NCBI RefSeq assembly: GCF_016462545.1
Contig: NZ_JAEMTA010000058.1
Location: forward strand, 1-32,519
Source of the DNA: Mycolicibacterium sp.
GTDB taxonomy: Bacteria; Actinomycetota; Actinomycetes; Mycobacteriales; Mycobacteriaceae
Direction of reading: 5' to 3'
Length of the DNA stretch: 32,519 bases
Shown here piece by piece: positions 8,886-17,590 of this stretch. How positions within the stretch are numbered: the first letter of the stretch is position 1; every line of letters begins with the position of its first letter. The notes below the pieces were generated by a model. That model saw nothing but the letters and a program-made list of their open reading frames with translations, was not told the origin of the DNA and searched no databases. The translations under genes were made by a program, and so were the position numbers.

Positions 8886-9761
8886 ATGAGCACGTCCGAC
8901 CTCGAAGAACTGCTGGCCGTGCTGGAGCTTCGACGGGTGGACGACGACACGTTCACCGGATCGCATCCGAGCAAGAACCCGATCCGGACGTTCGGTGGCC
9001 AGATGATGGCGCAAGCCTTCGTCGCAGCCAGTCGCACGGTGAAGCACGACCTACCGCCGAGCGCACTCTCCGTGCACTTCATCGCGGGCGGTGATCCCGA
9101 GCGGGATCTGGAGTTCCACGTCACCAGGTTGCGCGACGAGCGCCGATTCGCGAACCGACGGGTCGACGTCAAGCAGGGCGACCTGCTGTTGGCCTCGGCA
9201 CTGGTATCGCACCTGGCAGGCGGTCGTGGACTCGAGCACGGCGTCCAGGCGCCGGACGTTCCCGCCCCGCTGACCGTGCCCCGGATCGAGGACCTACTGG
9301 TGGGGTATGAGGAGACGGTGCCACTCTTCGTGGCGGCGCTGAAGCCCATCGAATGGCGCTACACCAATGACCCGGCCTGGGTGATGCGCGACAAGGGCGA
9401 GCGACTGGCCCACAACCGGGTGTGGCTGACGGCCAGGGGGGACATGCCCGATGACCCCGTGATCCACGCCGCTGCGCTGGTCTACTCGTCGGACACCACG
9501 GTGCTGGATTCGATCATCACCACCCACGGGCTGTCGTGGGGCTTCGACCGCATCTTCGCGGTCACGATGAACCACTCGGTGTGGTTTCACCGTCCCGTGC
9601 GCTTCGACGAGTGGGTGCTGTACTCGACGACGTCGCCGGTGGCCGCGGAATCCCGAGGGCTGGGCCATGGCCACTTCTTCGACCAAGGCGGACGGATACT
9701 GGCCACCGTGGTTCAGGAGGGGATCGTCAAGTACTTTCCGGGGTCGGCCGCGGCAACGTGA
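8886..9761 (+). CDS. tesB: Acyl-CoA thioesterase II
   Basis: A 291-residue double hot-dog thioesterase that hydrolyses acyl-CoA to free fatty acid and CoA. The N-terminal hot-dog contains RTFGGQMMAQAFVAA and SVHFIAGGDPERDLEF. The C-terminal hot-dog contains LDSIITTHGLSWGFD, the catalytic-region MNHSVWFHRPVRFDEW, and RGLGHGHFFDQGG. Family catalytic residues (Asp, Thr/Ser, Gln) fall in these segments. The start ATG follows GGGAG just after the pyk stop. Order and size match Rv1618. The 3' end overlaps the convergent DUF4190 gene by 35 bases. Confidence 0.95.
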   Translation: MSTSDLEELLAVLELRRVDDDTFTGSHPSKNPIRTFGGQMMAQAFVAASRTVKHDLPPSALSVHFIAGGDPERDLEFHVTRLRDERRFANRRVDVKQGDLLLASALVSHLAGGRGLEHGVQAPDVPAPLTVPRIEDLLVGYEETVPLFVAALKPIEWRYTNDPAWVMRDKGERLAHNRVWLTARGDMPDDPVIHAAALVYSSDTTVLDSIITTHGLSWGFDRIFAVTMNHSVWFHRPVRFDEWVLYSTTSPVAAESRGLGHGHFFDQGGRILATVVQEGIVKYFPGSAAAT

Positions 9762-10125
9762 CGCTGAACTTGTTCTGAATCTCGTTGAGCCACTTGTCCG
9801 TACAGGCCTGTACGGCTGACTGATCGTTGCCCGCCTTCATCGCGCAATCGAGGTAGTCGGTGCCCCCGGAGTCCCGCCATGCGTACGCCCAGATCACGGC
9901 GAAGGCCAGCGAGGCGACGATCGCCACGACGCCGAGTGCCGTTCCCGCCGTGGCGATCCCGCCGTTGTCGGCCTCCGCGCGCGACGCGCGACCGCGCCCG
10001 ATGAGTCCGAGGACCACCGCGACGATACCGCCGGCCACTCCGCCGACGACCGACCAGCAGAACGCCAGGCCGACGATCGCGACGACCAGTGCCGCCGTGC
10101 CTGTTCCATTCCTCGGGCCGGTCAT
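9727..10125 (-). CDS. DUF4190-type small membrane protein at the end of the cyd operon
   Basis: A 132-residue protein. Two hydrophobic Gly-rich spans (about residues 10-42 and 60-84) flank a short basic/acidic loop (GRGRASRAEADNGG), the layout of DUF4190 domains. A soluble C-terminal part has two cysteines (DCAMKAG and VQACTDKW), a candidate disulfide outside the membrane. Its ATG overlaps the cydC stop in an ATGA arrangement, so it is almost certainly translated from the cyd mRNA. The far end overlaps tesB by 35 bases on the opposite strand. No function is known. A role with cytochrome bd is guilt by association only. Confidence 0.8.
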   Translation of the reverse strand: MTGPRNGTGTAALVVAIVGLAFCWSVVGGVAGGIVAVVLGLIGRGRASRAEADNGGIATAGTALGVVAIVASLAFAVIWAYAWRDSGGTDYLDCAMKAGNDQSAVQACTDKWLNEIQNKFSVTLPRPTPEST

Positions 10126-11642
10126 GTCTGCCGAGGGTAGAGCACGGGGCAGTCAACGCCGCGGGGCAGGTGATGGGTCGCAACGACCACGGCGCGGTCA
10201 CGGCCGAAGATCCCATTCGGCGCCAGCAGCTCGCGCAGGATCCGATCCGAGTCGGCGGCGTCGAGGTGCTCGGTCGGCTCGTCGAGGAGGACGACGGGCC
10301 GGTCGCAGATGATGGCGCGGGCCAGCAGTAGCCGACGTCGCTGTCCCGCGGAAACTGCTGCGGCCCCACCCACCAGCATGGTGCCCAGCCCGTCGGGCAG
10401 GCTCTCCAGCCATCCGCGTAGTCCGACCGCGTCAAGCGCGGCGATCAGGTCGCGATCGTCGGCGTCACCGCGGGCGACGAGCAAGTTGTCCCGCACGGTC
10501 GTGTCGAACAGGTGCGCGTCCTCGGGGAAGAAGCCCGCAGTCGATGGGTCGCCCTGGTCTGCGGCCAGCGCGAGCAGCGTCGTCGTCTTGCCGCACCCGC
10601 TGGGACCGACGATGGCCAGCCGGTCGCCCTCGTGGACGTCCGGCGGCACGACGACGGGTCGAAGCCGGGCGGTGGGATCGGGTGCGGTCAGGTCGAGGAG
10701 GCGCGCGGCGGCGATTCGGCTGCGGGTGAGCTGGACGGCGGCAGCGGGAAGTGCAGTGGTCGCCTCGAACGCCGACAGGGGTAGCAGGACGAGGATGGCG
10801 AGAGTGGTCGGTGCGAGCACCGGTGCGAGAGAGATCCCGATGACCGCGATGCCGAGGACCGCGGCGGCCGTGGCGGCGACCGGGGCAGCGGCGCCGACTG
10901 CGGCGGGCAGGGCGGCCCGGTCGGCGGCCGCACCCCACTCACGTTGCCTGCGAACCGCGTCGGCAATGACGTCGTCGAGCCGGCCGGCCACCCGTAGCTC
11001 CGGCGCGTGCTCGAGCGCCAGGATGGCGGATGCATCACGGGCCGAATGATGCTCGACGGCAACTACTTCCGCAGCGGTGGCGGCGCGGGCGGCCAACCAG
11101 GGCCCGACCACGCCCGCGACCAACAGGCAGGCCGCGAGTACGGCGGCGGCAGCCGGGGAGATGACGAAGATGACGACGACGGATGCGGTCGACAGAATCG
11201 TCGCGACGGCAATGGGGAGCACCGCGCGGACCAGCACGTCGGACAGCTCGTCGACCGAGGCTCCGACGCGGGACGCGATGTCACCCTCCGACAAACGCAT
11301 GACGGTGTCGGCGTGGGCGTCGGCGAGCGTGCGGTACAGCCGCGCCCGCGTCGAGCCTGCGGCCCGCAGCGCGGTGTCGTGCGAGGCGAGCCGCTCACAG
11401 TAGCCGAGCATCCCGCGGGAGATGCCGAGGGCGCGCACGGCCACCACTGCGACGGCGAGATCGAGAATCGGTGGCATCTGCCATGCTCTGGCGATCAACC
11501 AGGCCGACACCCCCGCGAGCGCCAGCGCACTGCCGAGGGCCAGCACGCCGAACACGACGGCGAGTGCCAGGCGCGGCAGGCGCGGACGCAGCAGGGCGAA
11601 TCCCGCGACGAGTGGGTCGGTGCGGGAGTCAGTGGATGACAC
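10122..11642 (-). CDS. cydC: Thiol reductant ABC exporter subunit CydC
   Basis: One half of the heterodimeric CydDC transporter needed for cytochrome bd assembly; in E. coli it exports cysteine and glutathione. The protein has 506 residues. The exporter membrane domain spans about 1-300. The ATPase has Walker A GPSGCGKTT, signature VSAGQRRR (SAGQ rather than SGGQ), Walker B VVLLDEPTEHLD, and a THH switch histidine. The segment between Walker A and the Q-loop is short, and FFPEDAHLF replaces the usual Q-loop glutamine. GTG 11651 is also in frame, but GTG 11642 lies eight bases after GGAGG, so I chose it. It overlaps cydD by 14 bases and the DUF4190 gene by 4. Confidence 0.93.
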   Translation of the reverse strand: MSSTDSRTDPLVAGFALLRPRLPRLALAVVFGVLALGSALALAGVSAWLIARAWQMPPILDLAVAVVAVRALGISRGMLGYCERLASHDTALRAAGSTRARLYRTLADAHADTVMRLSEGDIASRVGASVDELSDVLVRAVLPIAVATILSTASVVVIFVISPAAAAVLAACLLVAGVVGPWLAARAATAAEVVAVEHHSARDASAILALEHAPELRVAGRLDDVIADAVRRQREWGAAADRAALPAAVGAAAPVAATAAAVLGIAVIGISLAPVLAPTTLAILVLLPLSAFEATTALPAAAVQLTRSRIAAARLLDLTAPDPTARLRPVVVPPDVHEGDRLAIVGPSGCGKTTTLLALAADQGDPSTAGFFPEDAHLFDTTVRDNLLVARGDADDRDLIAALDAVGLRGWLESLPDGLGTMLVGGAAAVSAGQRRRLLLARAIICDRPVVLLDEPTEHLDAADSDRILRELLAPNGIFGRDRAVVVATHHLPRGVDCPVLYPRQT

Positions 11643-13233
11643 TGAGCTCACCTCCGACCTCGACGACGTGATCGCCGACGGAGCGGATGACCTCGCGATG
11701 GCCTATCACCAGCACCGCGGCACCCTCCCGCGCGGCCTTCCGGATCGATTGCAGGACATGGTCTTCCAGTGCGATATCCAGGTGCGCGGTCGGTTCGTCG
11801 AGGAGCAGGATCGGCCGATTCGCACCGAACAGCCGGGCCAGGGCCAGCCTCTGACGTTGCCCCAGTGACAGACCGCTGCCATCGCGACCGAGAACCGTGT
11901 CCAGGCCACGGGGCAGCGACGTCACGACCTCGTCGAAGGCCGCTCGTCGGCACGCCTCGTCGAGATCCGAGAGGGGCCCGAACATCTCGAGGTTCGCGCG
12001 GATCGTGCCAGGCACGAAGGCGGGACGCTGGGGGAGCCAGGCGAGATGGCTCCACCACTGCCGGGGGTCGAGATCCCGGACGTCGTCCTCGCCGACGAGC
12101 ACGCGACCCGACGTCGGGGTGACGAGGCCGAGAACGGCATCCAGCGCGGTGGACTTGCCCGCGCCATTGGGACCGGTCAGGACGGTGACCGCGCCGGGTT
12201 CGACCAGTGCCGAGAGTCGATGGGGAGCATCGCCGTTGCGGCTGGTGACGCTGACGCCGTCGAATCTGATCGGTGACCTCGCGGTGGGCGCCAGCGATCC
12301 GGCGTGCGGCGGTGGTGTCTCCGCCAGGAGGGCGGACGCCTTCTTCCTGGCCGTCGTACCGTCCTGCGCCGCGTGGAACTCCGCCCCCACCCGGCGCAAC
12401 GGCCAGAACACCTCGGGGGCCAGCAGCAGCACGGACAATCCGGCGGCCAACTCCACGTCACCGAACACCAGACGAAGCCCGACGCTGACGGCCACCAGCG
12501 CGACGCCGAGGGTGGCGAGGAGTTCGAGCACTAGCGAGGACAGGAACGTGATGCGCAGCGTGGCCATGGCCGAACGGCGATGCGCAGCAGCCAGTTCGGT
12601 GATCCGATGTTCTGGGCCGTCGGCTCGCCCGAGAGCGCGCAGGGTCGGGATACCGGAGATCAGGTCGAGCAGACGCGACTGCAAGGTGCCCATCGCCTTC
12701 AGCGAGGCTGCGGACCGGTCGGCGGTGACGAGGCCGATGAGGGCCATGAACAGCGGTACCAGGGGGAGTGCGATCACGACGATGACGGCGGCCTGCAGGT
12801 CATAGCAGGCCATCACCACCACCGCGGCGGGGGTGAGGACGGCAGCCTGGATCACCGTGGGCAGGTAGCGGGTGTAGTACGGACGCAACCCGTCGAGGCC
12901 CCGTGTGACGAGGACGGCGGCCTCGTCACGGTGCGTCGCGAGGTCACGGGGCGACAGTGCGGTGATGCCGTTCAACAGTTGCCGGTTGAGTTCGGCGATC
13001 GCCGCGGTGGCTGCTCGTTGACTCAACCGCGCCTGCATCCAATGGGCGGACACACGAATGACCCAGAGCCCCAATAGAATCCACAATGACACCGACCAGT
13101 GACTCAACGATCGGGTCCCGGGATCGGTGATGATGCCCGCCAGCAGGTGCGCCAGAATGACGGCGCAGGCGAGGGCTGTGCCGGTGATGATCACACCGCA
13201 GCCTGCCGTTGCCGCCAGGTGGCGCCGCATCAT
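11629..13233 (-). CDS. cydD: Thiol reductant ABC exporter subunit CydD
   Basis: Partner of CydC. The protein has 534 residues. An exporter-type transmembrane domain (about 1-300) precedes an ATPase with Walker A TGPNGAGKST, Q-loop LPQRPAFVPGTIRANL, signature LSLGQRQRLALAR, Walker B PILLLDEPTAHLD and switch His in VIGHREV. The open frame extends 39 codons further upstream into cydB, but that would use antiparallel-looking, non-conserved sequence. ATG 13233 forms an ATGA overlap with the cydB stop and gives MMRRHLAATAG. The canonical catalytic motifs here contrast with the shortened ATPase of CydC. Confidence 0.93.
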   Translation of the reverse strand: MMRRHLAATAGCGVIITGTALACAVILAHLLAGIITDPGTRSLSHWSVSLWILLGLWVIRVSAHWMQARLSQRAATAAIAELNRQLLNGITALSPRDLATHRDEAAVLVTRGLDGLRPYYTRYLPTVIQAAVLTPAAVVVMACYDLQAAVIVVIALPLVPLFMALIGLVTADRSAASLKAMGTLQSRLLDLISGIPTLRALGRADGPEHRITELAAAHRRSAMATLRITFLSSLVLELLATLGVALVAVSVGLRLVFGDVELAAGLSVLLLAPEVFWPLRRVGAEFHAAQDGTTARKKASALLAETPPPHAGSLAPTARSPIRFDGVSVTSRNGDAPHRLSALVEPGAVTVLTGPNGAGKSTALDAVLGLVTPTSGRVLVGEDDVRDLDPRQWWSHLAWLPQRPAFVPGTIRANLEMFGPLSDLDEACRRAAFDEVVTSLPRGLDTVLGRDGSGLSLGQRQRLALARLFGANRPILLLDEPTAHLDIALEDHVLQSIRKAAREGAAVLVIGHREVIRSVGDHVVEVGGELSVIH

Positions 13234-14267
13234 CTCGGTGGCAGGCCGATCGGCGCGGGGATCCGATCGGCGGAGATGCGTTGGCGGAAGACCCAGTAGG
13301 TCCACCCCTGGTAGCCGATCACCAGCGGCGTGAAGATCAACGCCGCCCACGACATGATCTTCAGGGTGTAGGGCGACGACGACGCGTTGTGGACGGTCAG
13401 GCTCCAGTCCGGATTCAGCGTCGACGGGATCAGGTCGGGGTACAGCGAGCCGAAGAGCAGTACCACCACCGCGACGACGACGGTTGCCGTGCAGGCGAAG
13501 GCCCAGCCGTCACCCCCACGGCTCCACACCAGCATGACGGCCGACATCTGCGCGACGACGGCGATGCCCAGCACCAGCCACGTCCAGTCCTTGCCGTAGG
13601 CGAGTTGGGTCCAGAACCCGAACACCGCCACGACGAGAGTGACCGGCAGGGCGAGCCGACTTGCGAACCCTACGGCGTCGTCGCGGACCGCGCCCTCGGT
13701 CTTGAGCGCGATGAACACGGCACCGTGGAAGGCGAACAGGCCCGCGGTGGCAAGGCCGCCGAGCAGCACGTAACCGTTGAGCAGATCGGTGATCGAGAGC
13801 TCGATCTGCTTGTCTCCGTTCACGGGTAGTCCGCGCACCAGGGCGGCGAAGGTCATGCCCCACAGCACGGCGGGTAGCCACGATCCGACCGCGATGGCCC
13901 CGTCGGCCCAGAAGCGCCACTTCGGATCGTCGATCTTGCCGCGCCACTCGATGGCGCAGATGCGAACGATCATCGCGACCAGGATCGCCAGCAGGGGCAG
14001 GTAGAGACCCGAGAACAACGTCGCGTACATCTCGGGGAACGCCGCGAACATGGCGCCGCCGGCGGTGATCAGCCAGACCTCGTTGCCGTCCCAGACCGGT
14101 CCGATGGTGTTGAGAACCGCTCGCTGGTGTTCTTCGGCGTGGCCGGCCGGGGCACGTCGGCCGAAGAACGCCATGAGCATCCCGACGCCGAAGTCGAAAC
14201 CCTCGAGCACGAGGAAGCCGACGAAGAGCGCCGCCAGGGCGATGAACCAGAAATCCTGTAGCCCCAT
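13230..14267 (-). CDS. cydB: Cytochrome bd ubiquinol oxidase subunit II
   Basis: A 345-residue integral membrane subunit of cytochrome bd, the high-affinity terminal oxidase that oxidises quinol without pumping protons. The N-terminus MGLQDFWFIALAALFVGFLVLEGFDFGVGML is typical of CydB (shown here for its family pattern: a first helix with EGFDFGVG). Further hallmarks are NTIGPVWDGNEVWLI, FPEMYATLFSGLY, EWRGK, and the C-terminal WAALIFTPLVIGYQGWTYWVF. Eight or nine membrane helices are apparent. It starts 10 bases after cydA and its stop overlaps the cydD start. Confidence 0.96.
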   Translation of the reverse strand: MGLQDFWFIALAALFVGFLVLEGFDFGVGMLMAFFGRRAPAGHAEEHQRAVLNTIGPVWDGNEVWLITAGGAMFAAFPEMYATLFSGLYLPLLAILVAMIVRICAIEWRGKIDDPKWRFWADGAIAVGSWLPAVLWGMTFAALVRGLPVNGDKQIELSITDLLNGYVLLGGLATAGLFAFHGAVFIALKTEGAVRDDAVGFASRLALPVTLVVAVFGFWTQLAYGKDWTWLVLGIAVVAQMSAVMLVWSRGGDGWAFACTATVVVAVVVLLFGSLYPDLIPSTLNPDWSLTVHNASSSPYTLKIMSWAALIFTPLVIGYQGWTYWVFRQRISADRIPAPIGLPPR

Positions 14268-14277
14268 GTCGGCTTCC

Positions 14278-15741
14278 TCAGTACGCGAACGACAACGGTG
14301 CGACGTCGTCTTCGCCGGGTGGCGTCGGCGGCGCGGGTTCGGCGTCGTGCTCGAGCGGGCCCTCCACGACGTAGCGCCGGATCAACCAGAACCAGATGCA
14401 CGCCAGCGCGGCGTACAGCGCCGTGAACACGATCAGCGACGTCAGCACCATGCCCGCCGAGTGCTGAGAGACGCCGTCGGCGACGTTGAGACGCAACATC
14501 TGGTCACCGGTCGGATTCGGCACCACCACCCAGGGCTGCCTGCCCATCTCGGTGAACACCCAACCCGCGCTATTGGCCAGGAACGGCGTCGGCAGCGTCA
14601 TCAAGGCGAACCAGCCGAACCAGCGTTGGTGGGGGATGCGCCCGCGGCGGGTCAGCCACAGCGCGACCATCGCGAACAGCACTGGGACGGCGAGCAATCC
14701 GATCATCGCCCGGAACGACCAGTAGGTCACGAAGAGGTTGGGCCGGTAGTCGCCGGGGCCGTACTTCACCTCGTAGGCCGCCTGAAGATCCTTCACGCCG
14801 TCCAAGGTCACGCCGTCGAATCGGCCCTCGGCGAGGAACGGAAGGACATACGGCACCTCGATGAGGTGCGTGACGGCGTCGCAGTTGTTGTGGGTGCCGA
14901 CCGTGAGAATGGAGAAGTCGGGGTCGGTCTCGGTATGGCACAGCGACTCTGCCGAGGCCATCTTCATCGGCTGCTGCTGGAACATCAGCTTGCCCTGGGC
15001 ATCGCCGGTCAGGAACAGGCCACCCGCCGCGGCAAGTGTGACCAGACACCCGAGCACGGTGGCGGGCCGGTACATGGTGCGGGCGTCGTCGTCATTCGTA
15101 CCGGCGCCGTCGCGGGTCCGCAGCATCCACCACGCGCAGACCCCGGCGACGAAGGTGCCCGCGGTGAGGAAGGCTCCGAACACGGCGTGCGAGAACGCCG
15201 CCGTCGCAGTGTTGTTCGTGAAGAGGTCGACGATGCTCGTCAGTTCGGCACGCCCGGTGTCCGGGTTGTAGCGGGCGCCCACCGGATGCTGCATCCACGA
15301 GTTGGCCGCGATGATGAAGAACGCTGAGGCGTTGACCGCGATCGCGACGATCCAGATGCACGCGAGGTGGACCAACCGCGGAAGGCGCGTCCAGCCGAAG
15401 ATCCACAGTCCGATGAACGTCGACTCGAAGAAGAAGGCGACCAGGCCCTCCATCGCCAACGGCGCACCGAAGACGTCGCCCACGAAGCGGGAGTACTCGC
15501 TCCAGTTCATCCCGAATTGGAATTCCTGCACGATGCCCGTCGCGACGCCGAGGGCGAAGTTGATCAGGAACAGCTTGCCGAAGAACTTGGTCAGCCGGTA
15601 CCAGGCGGTGTTGCCGGTGATTACCCACGTCGTCTGCATGACGGCGATGAGCGGCGCCAGGCCGATCGTCAGCGGCACGAAGATGAAGTGGTAGACGGTG
15701 GTGATCCCGAACTGCCACCGAGATACGTCGAGCGCGTTCAT
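14278..15741 (-). CDS. cydA: Cytochrome bd ubiquinol oxidase subunit I
   Basis: The haem-carrying subunit of cytochrome bd. The protein has 487 residues, the short Q-loop form compared with about 520 in E. coli. His18 in TTVYHFIFVP corresponds to the E. coli high-spin haem ligand His19. NSWMQHPVG holds the second haem histidine. GKLMFQQQPMKMASAE and GRQPWVV are family signatures. The open frame runs 71 codons further upstream, but ATG 15741 gives the conserved MNALDVSRWQFG and follows GGGGAG at a 9-base spacing. It is the first cyd gene of the cydA-B-D-C-DUF4190 run. A TACAGT hexamer at 15788-15783 is a possible -10. In M. smegmatis, cydAB responds to low oxygen and CRP; no clear CRP site is seen in the 80 bases upstream. 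Confidence 0.96.
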   Translation of the reverse strand: MNALDVSRWQFGITTVYHFIFVPLTIGLAPLIAVMQTTWVITGNTAWYRLTKFFGKLFLINFALGVATGIVQEFQFGMNWSEYSRFVGDVFGAPLAMEGLVAFFFESTFIGLWIFGWTRLPRLVHLACIWIVAIAVNASAFFIIAANSWMQHPVGARYNPDTGRAELTSIVDLFTNNTATAAFSHAVFGAFLTAGTFVAGVCAWWMLRTRDGAGTNDDDARTMYRPATVLGCLVTLAAAGGLFLTGDAQGKLMFQQQPMKMASAESLCHTETDPDFSILTVGTHNNCDAVTHLIEVPYVLPFLAEGRFDGVTLDGVKDLQAAYEVKYGPGDYRPNLFVTYWSFRAMIGLLAVPVLFAMVALWLTRRGRIPHQRWFGWFALMTLPTPFLANSAGWVFTEMGRQPWVVVPNPTGDQMLRLNVADGVSQHSAGMVLTSLIVFTALYAALACIWFWLIRRYVVEGPLEHDAEPAPPTPPGEDDVAPLSFAY

Positions 15742-15782
15742 GTGCACCGTCTCCCCGGGGCTGCCGGCTTGGTCTACGACAT

Positions 15783-15788
15783 ACTGTA
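15783..15788 (-). promoter_or_regulatory. Possible -10 element upstream of cydA
   Basis: TACAGT on the minus strand fits TANNNT and would give a 5' leader of about 35 bases before the cydA ATG. No convincing -35 is visible at the right distance. The 79-base gap after the HdeD gene is the only non-coding space in this cluster, so a cydA promoter here is reasonable but unproven. Confidence 0.25.
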
Positions 15789-15820
15789 GTAGGTAGTTTA
15801 CCGCCAGCCCAGGGGGTTTA

Positions 15821-16468
15821 TCAGGTGCTGGCGTCCTCGGTCTTCGTGATCTCTGTCTTAGGTGGCTCCGGTGTCGGATCGGTGGACGCGTGCGCTCCGG
15901 ACTGGAAGGCCTCGTGCACCCTGCTGGTCGCCCGGCGAATGGCGATCGCGGCAACGACCTCCATGACGCCGATGACGATCAGCCAGATACCCACGACGAA
16001 TGCCAGGGTTCCGATCGAGTCGAACGGGGACGCCAGCACCACCACACCGGCGATCAGGCTGATGACGCCGACGAAGACGTTCCAGCCGCGACCCGGAAGG
16101 GTCGGGTCGCTGATCGCAGACACCGTGGTCGCCACGCCGCGGAAGATGAAGCCGACGCCGATCCAGATGGCAAGCAACAACACTGCGTCGTAGAGATGCC
16201 GGAACGCCATGATCGCGAGGATCAGCGACGCGGCACCGCTGATGAACAACAGAACCCGTCCGCCGGCGGACACGTCGAGGCTGAAGGCGAAGAAGACCTG
16301 TTGGATTCCGGTCAGCAACAGGCCCGCGCCGAAGAAGATGGCCGCCACGGCAATCGAGATTCCCGGCCACGCCACGATGGCGACGCCGAGGGCGATCGCC
16401 AGCAGACCCGACACGGCAGCCGTCTTCCACAGGTGTGGCAAAAGAGTTGGGGGAGCAGGAGTGGTCAC
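15821..16468 (-). CDS. HdeD/DUF308 family membrane protein
   Basis: A 215-residue protein with six hydrophobic spans arranged as three helix pairs. Each pair carries the DUF308 pattern, for example LAIALGVAIVAWPGISIAVA and LIAGVVVLASPFDSIGTLA. HdeD in E. coli is linked to acid resistance; in actinobacteria the role is undefined. The C-terminal tail (GAHASTDPTPEPPKTEITKT) is charged and disordered. I place the start at GTG 16468, which gives TTPAPPTLLPHLWK, a typical start for mycobacterial members. In-frame GTGs at 16513 and 16531 are alternatives, and no clear Shine-Dalgarno decides. It lies 79 bases before cydA on the same strand and may be cotranscribed with it; Rv1624c has a similar position. 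Confidence 0.85.
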   Translation of the reverse strand: MTTPAPPTLLPHLWKTAAVSGLLAIALGVAIVAWPGISIAVAAIFFGAGLLLTGIQQVFFAFSLDVSAGGRVLLFISGAASLILAIMAFRHLYDAVLLLAIWIGVGFIFRGVATTVSAISDPTLPGRGWNVFVGVISLIAGVVVLASPFDSIGTLAFVVGIWLIVIGVMEVVAAIAIRRATSRVHEAFQSGAHASTDPTPEPPKTEITKTEDAST

Positions 16469-16651
16469 GGCAGGAAGTGTCGCACAGCGCTTCGTGACCC
16501 AAACCCGATTCACCGGCTTGTCGCTTCGCACAGCGCAGATCGACGACCAGCGTTAAGTTTCACCTACTACGGCGCGTTCACCCCGCTAGTGTTCGTTGAC
16601 GTCGTCGCCCGTGATGAAGGAAGGCGACCCGATGCAGAAAGAAGAGACAAC

Positions 16652-17575
16652 GTGGTAGCTGGGATTGAAGACCGCCGAGTGAGCTCGCGCTGGTGGCGCG
16701 GCGCTGCGGCGATCGCCGTATCGGGTGCGCTGGTGCTGTCTGGTTGTGCCAAGAACAACGACTCCGCGAGTCCGACGACGGAGACGACTGCGGCCAAGGC
16801 CGCCAAGGTCGACGACATCGCCAACACCGTGCCAGAAGACATCAAGTCCTCCGGCAAGTTGGTCGTGGGAGTCAACGTTCCCTACACGCCCAACGAGTTC
16901 AAGGATTCGAGCGGCAAGATCATCGGCTTCGACGTCGACCTCATGAACGCCATCGCCTCCACCCTTGGTCTGACCGCCGAGTACCGCGAGGCCGACTTCT
17001 CGAAGATCATCCCGTCGATACAGGGCGGAACCTTCAACGTCGGCATGTCGTCGTTCACCGACACCAAGGAGCGCGAACAGACCGTCGACTTCGTCACCTA
17101 CTTCTCTGCGGGCTCGCTGTGGGCGAAGCCGAAGGGTTCAGACGTCGATCCGGCGAACGCCTGCGGCAAGAAGGTCGCGGTGCAGGCCACCACGACTCAG
17201 GAAGTCGACGAGTTGCCTGCCAAGAGCAAGGCGTGCACCGACGCGGGTAAGCCCGCCATCGACATCGTGAAATTCGACGGGCAGGACCAGGCGACCAACG
17301 CCGTCGTCCTCGGACAGGCCGACGCCATGTCGGCGGACTCCCCGGTGACGCTGTATGCGATCAAGCAGAGCAACGGCAAGCTCGAGCAGGCCGGCCAGAC
17401 CTTCGATTCCGCACCCTACGGATGGCCGGTCGCGAAGGGCTCTCCGCTGGCGGCATCGTTGCAGAAGGCGCTGGAACACCTCATCGAGACCGGTGACTAC
17501 AAGACGATCGCGTCGAACTGGGGCGTGGAGGCCGGAATGATCGACAAGCCGGTCATCAACGGCGCGACCAGCTGA
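16652..17575 (+). CDS. Amino-acid ABC transporter substrate-binding lipoprotein
   Basis: A 307-residue family 3 solute-binding protein. A basic N-terminus and hydrophobic stretch end in the lipobox LVLSGC, with Cys32 as the lipidation site. The mature domain begins GKLVVGVNVPYTPNEF and has IIGFDVDLMNAIA and TFNVGMSSFTDTKEREQTVDFV, typical of polar amino-acid binding proteins. The open frame continues far upstream, but that part is non-coding in character. GTG 16652 follows an AGAAGAG purine tract. GTG 16679 would place the lipid Cys at 23 and is an alternative. The permease gene follows after 15 bases. Specificity for glutamate/glutamine-type substrates is inferred from the family only. Confidence 0.92.
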   Translation: MVAGIEDRRVSSRWWRGAAAIAVSGALVLSGCAKNNDSASPTTETTAAKAAKVDDIANTVPEDIKSSGKLVVGVNVPYTPNEFKDSSGKIIGFDVDLMNAIASTLGLTAEYREADFSKIIPSIQGGTFNVGMSSFTDTKEREQTVDFVTYFSAGSLWAKPKGSDVDPANACGKKVAVQATTTQEVDELPAKSKACTDAGKPAIDIVKFDGQDQATNAVVLGQADAMSADSPVTLYAIKQSNGKLEQAGQTFDSAPYGWPVAKGSPLAASLQKALEHLIETGDYKTIASNWGVEAGMIDKPVINGATS

Positions 17576-17590
17576 TATCCGGAGTCGAGA

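Noticed and set aside
14050..15327. A 425-codon plus-strand frame across the cydB/cydA junction
   Set aside because: Fully antisense to two well-supported membrane protein genes, and His/Arg/Gly-rich with no hydrophobic or domain pattern.
15742..15820. A CRP site upstream of cydA, expected from M. smegmatis
   Set aside because: No GTGA-N6-TCAC or close variant is visible in this gap. Control may lie further upstream inside the HdeD gene, but I cannot point to a site.
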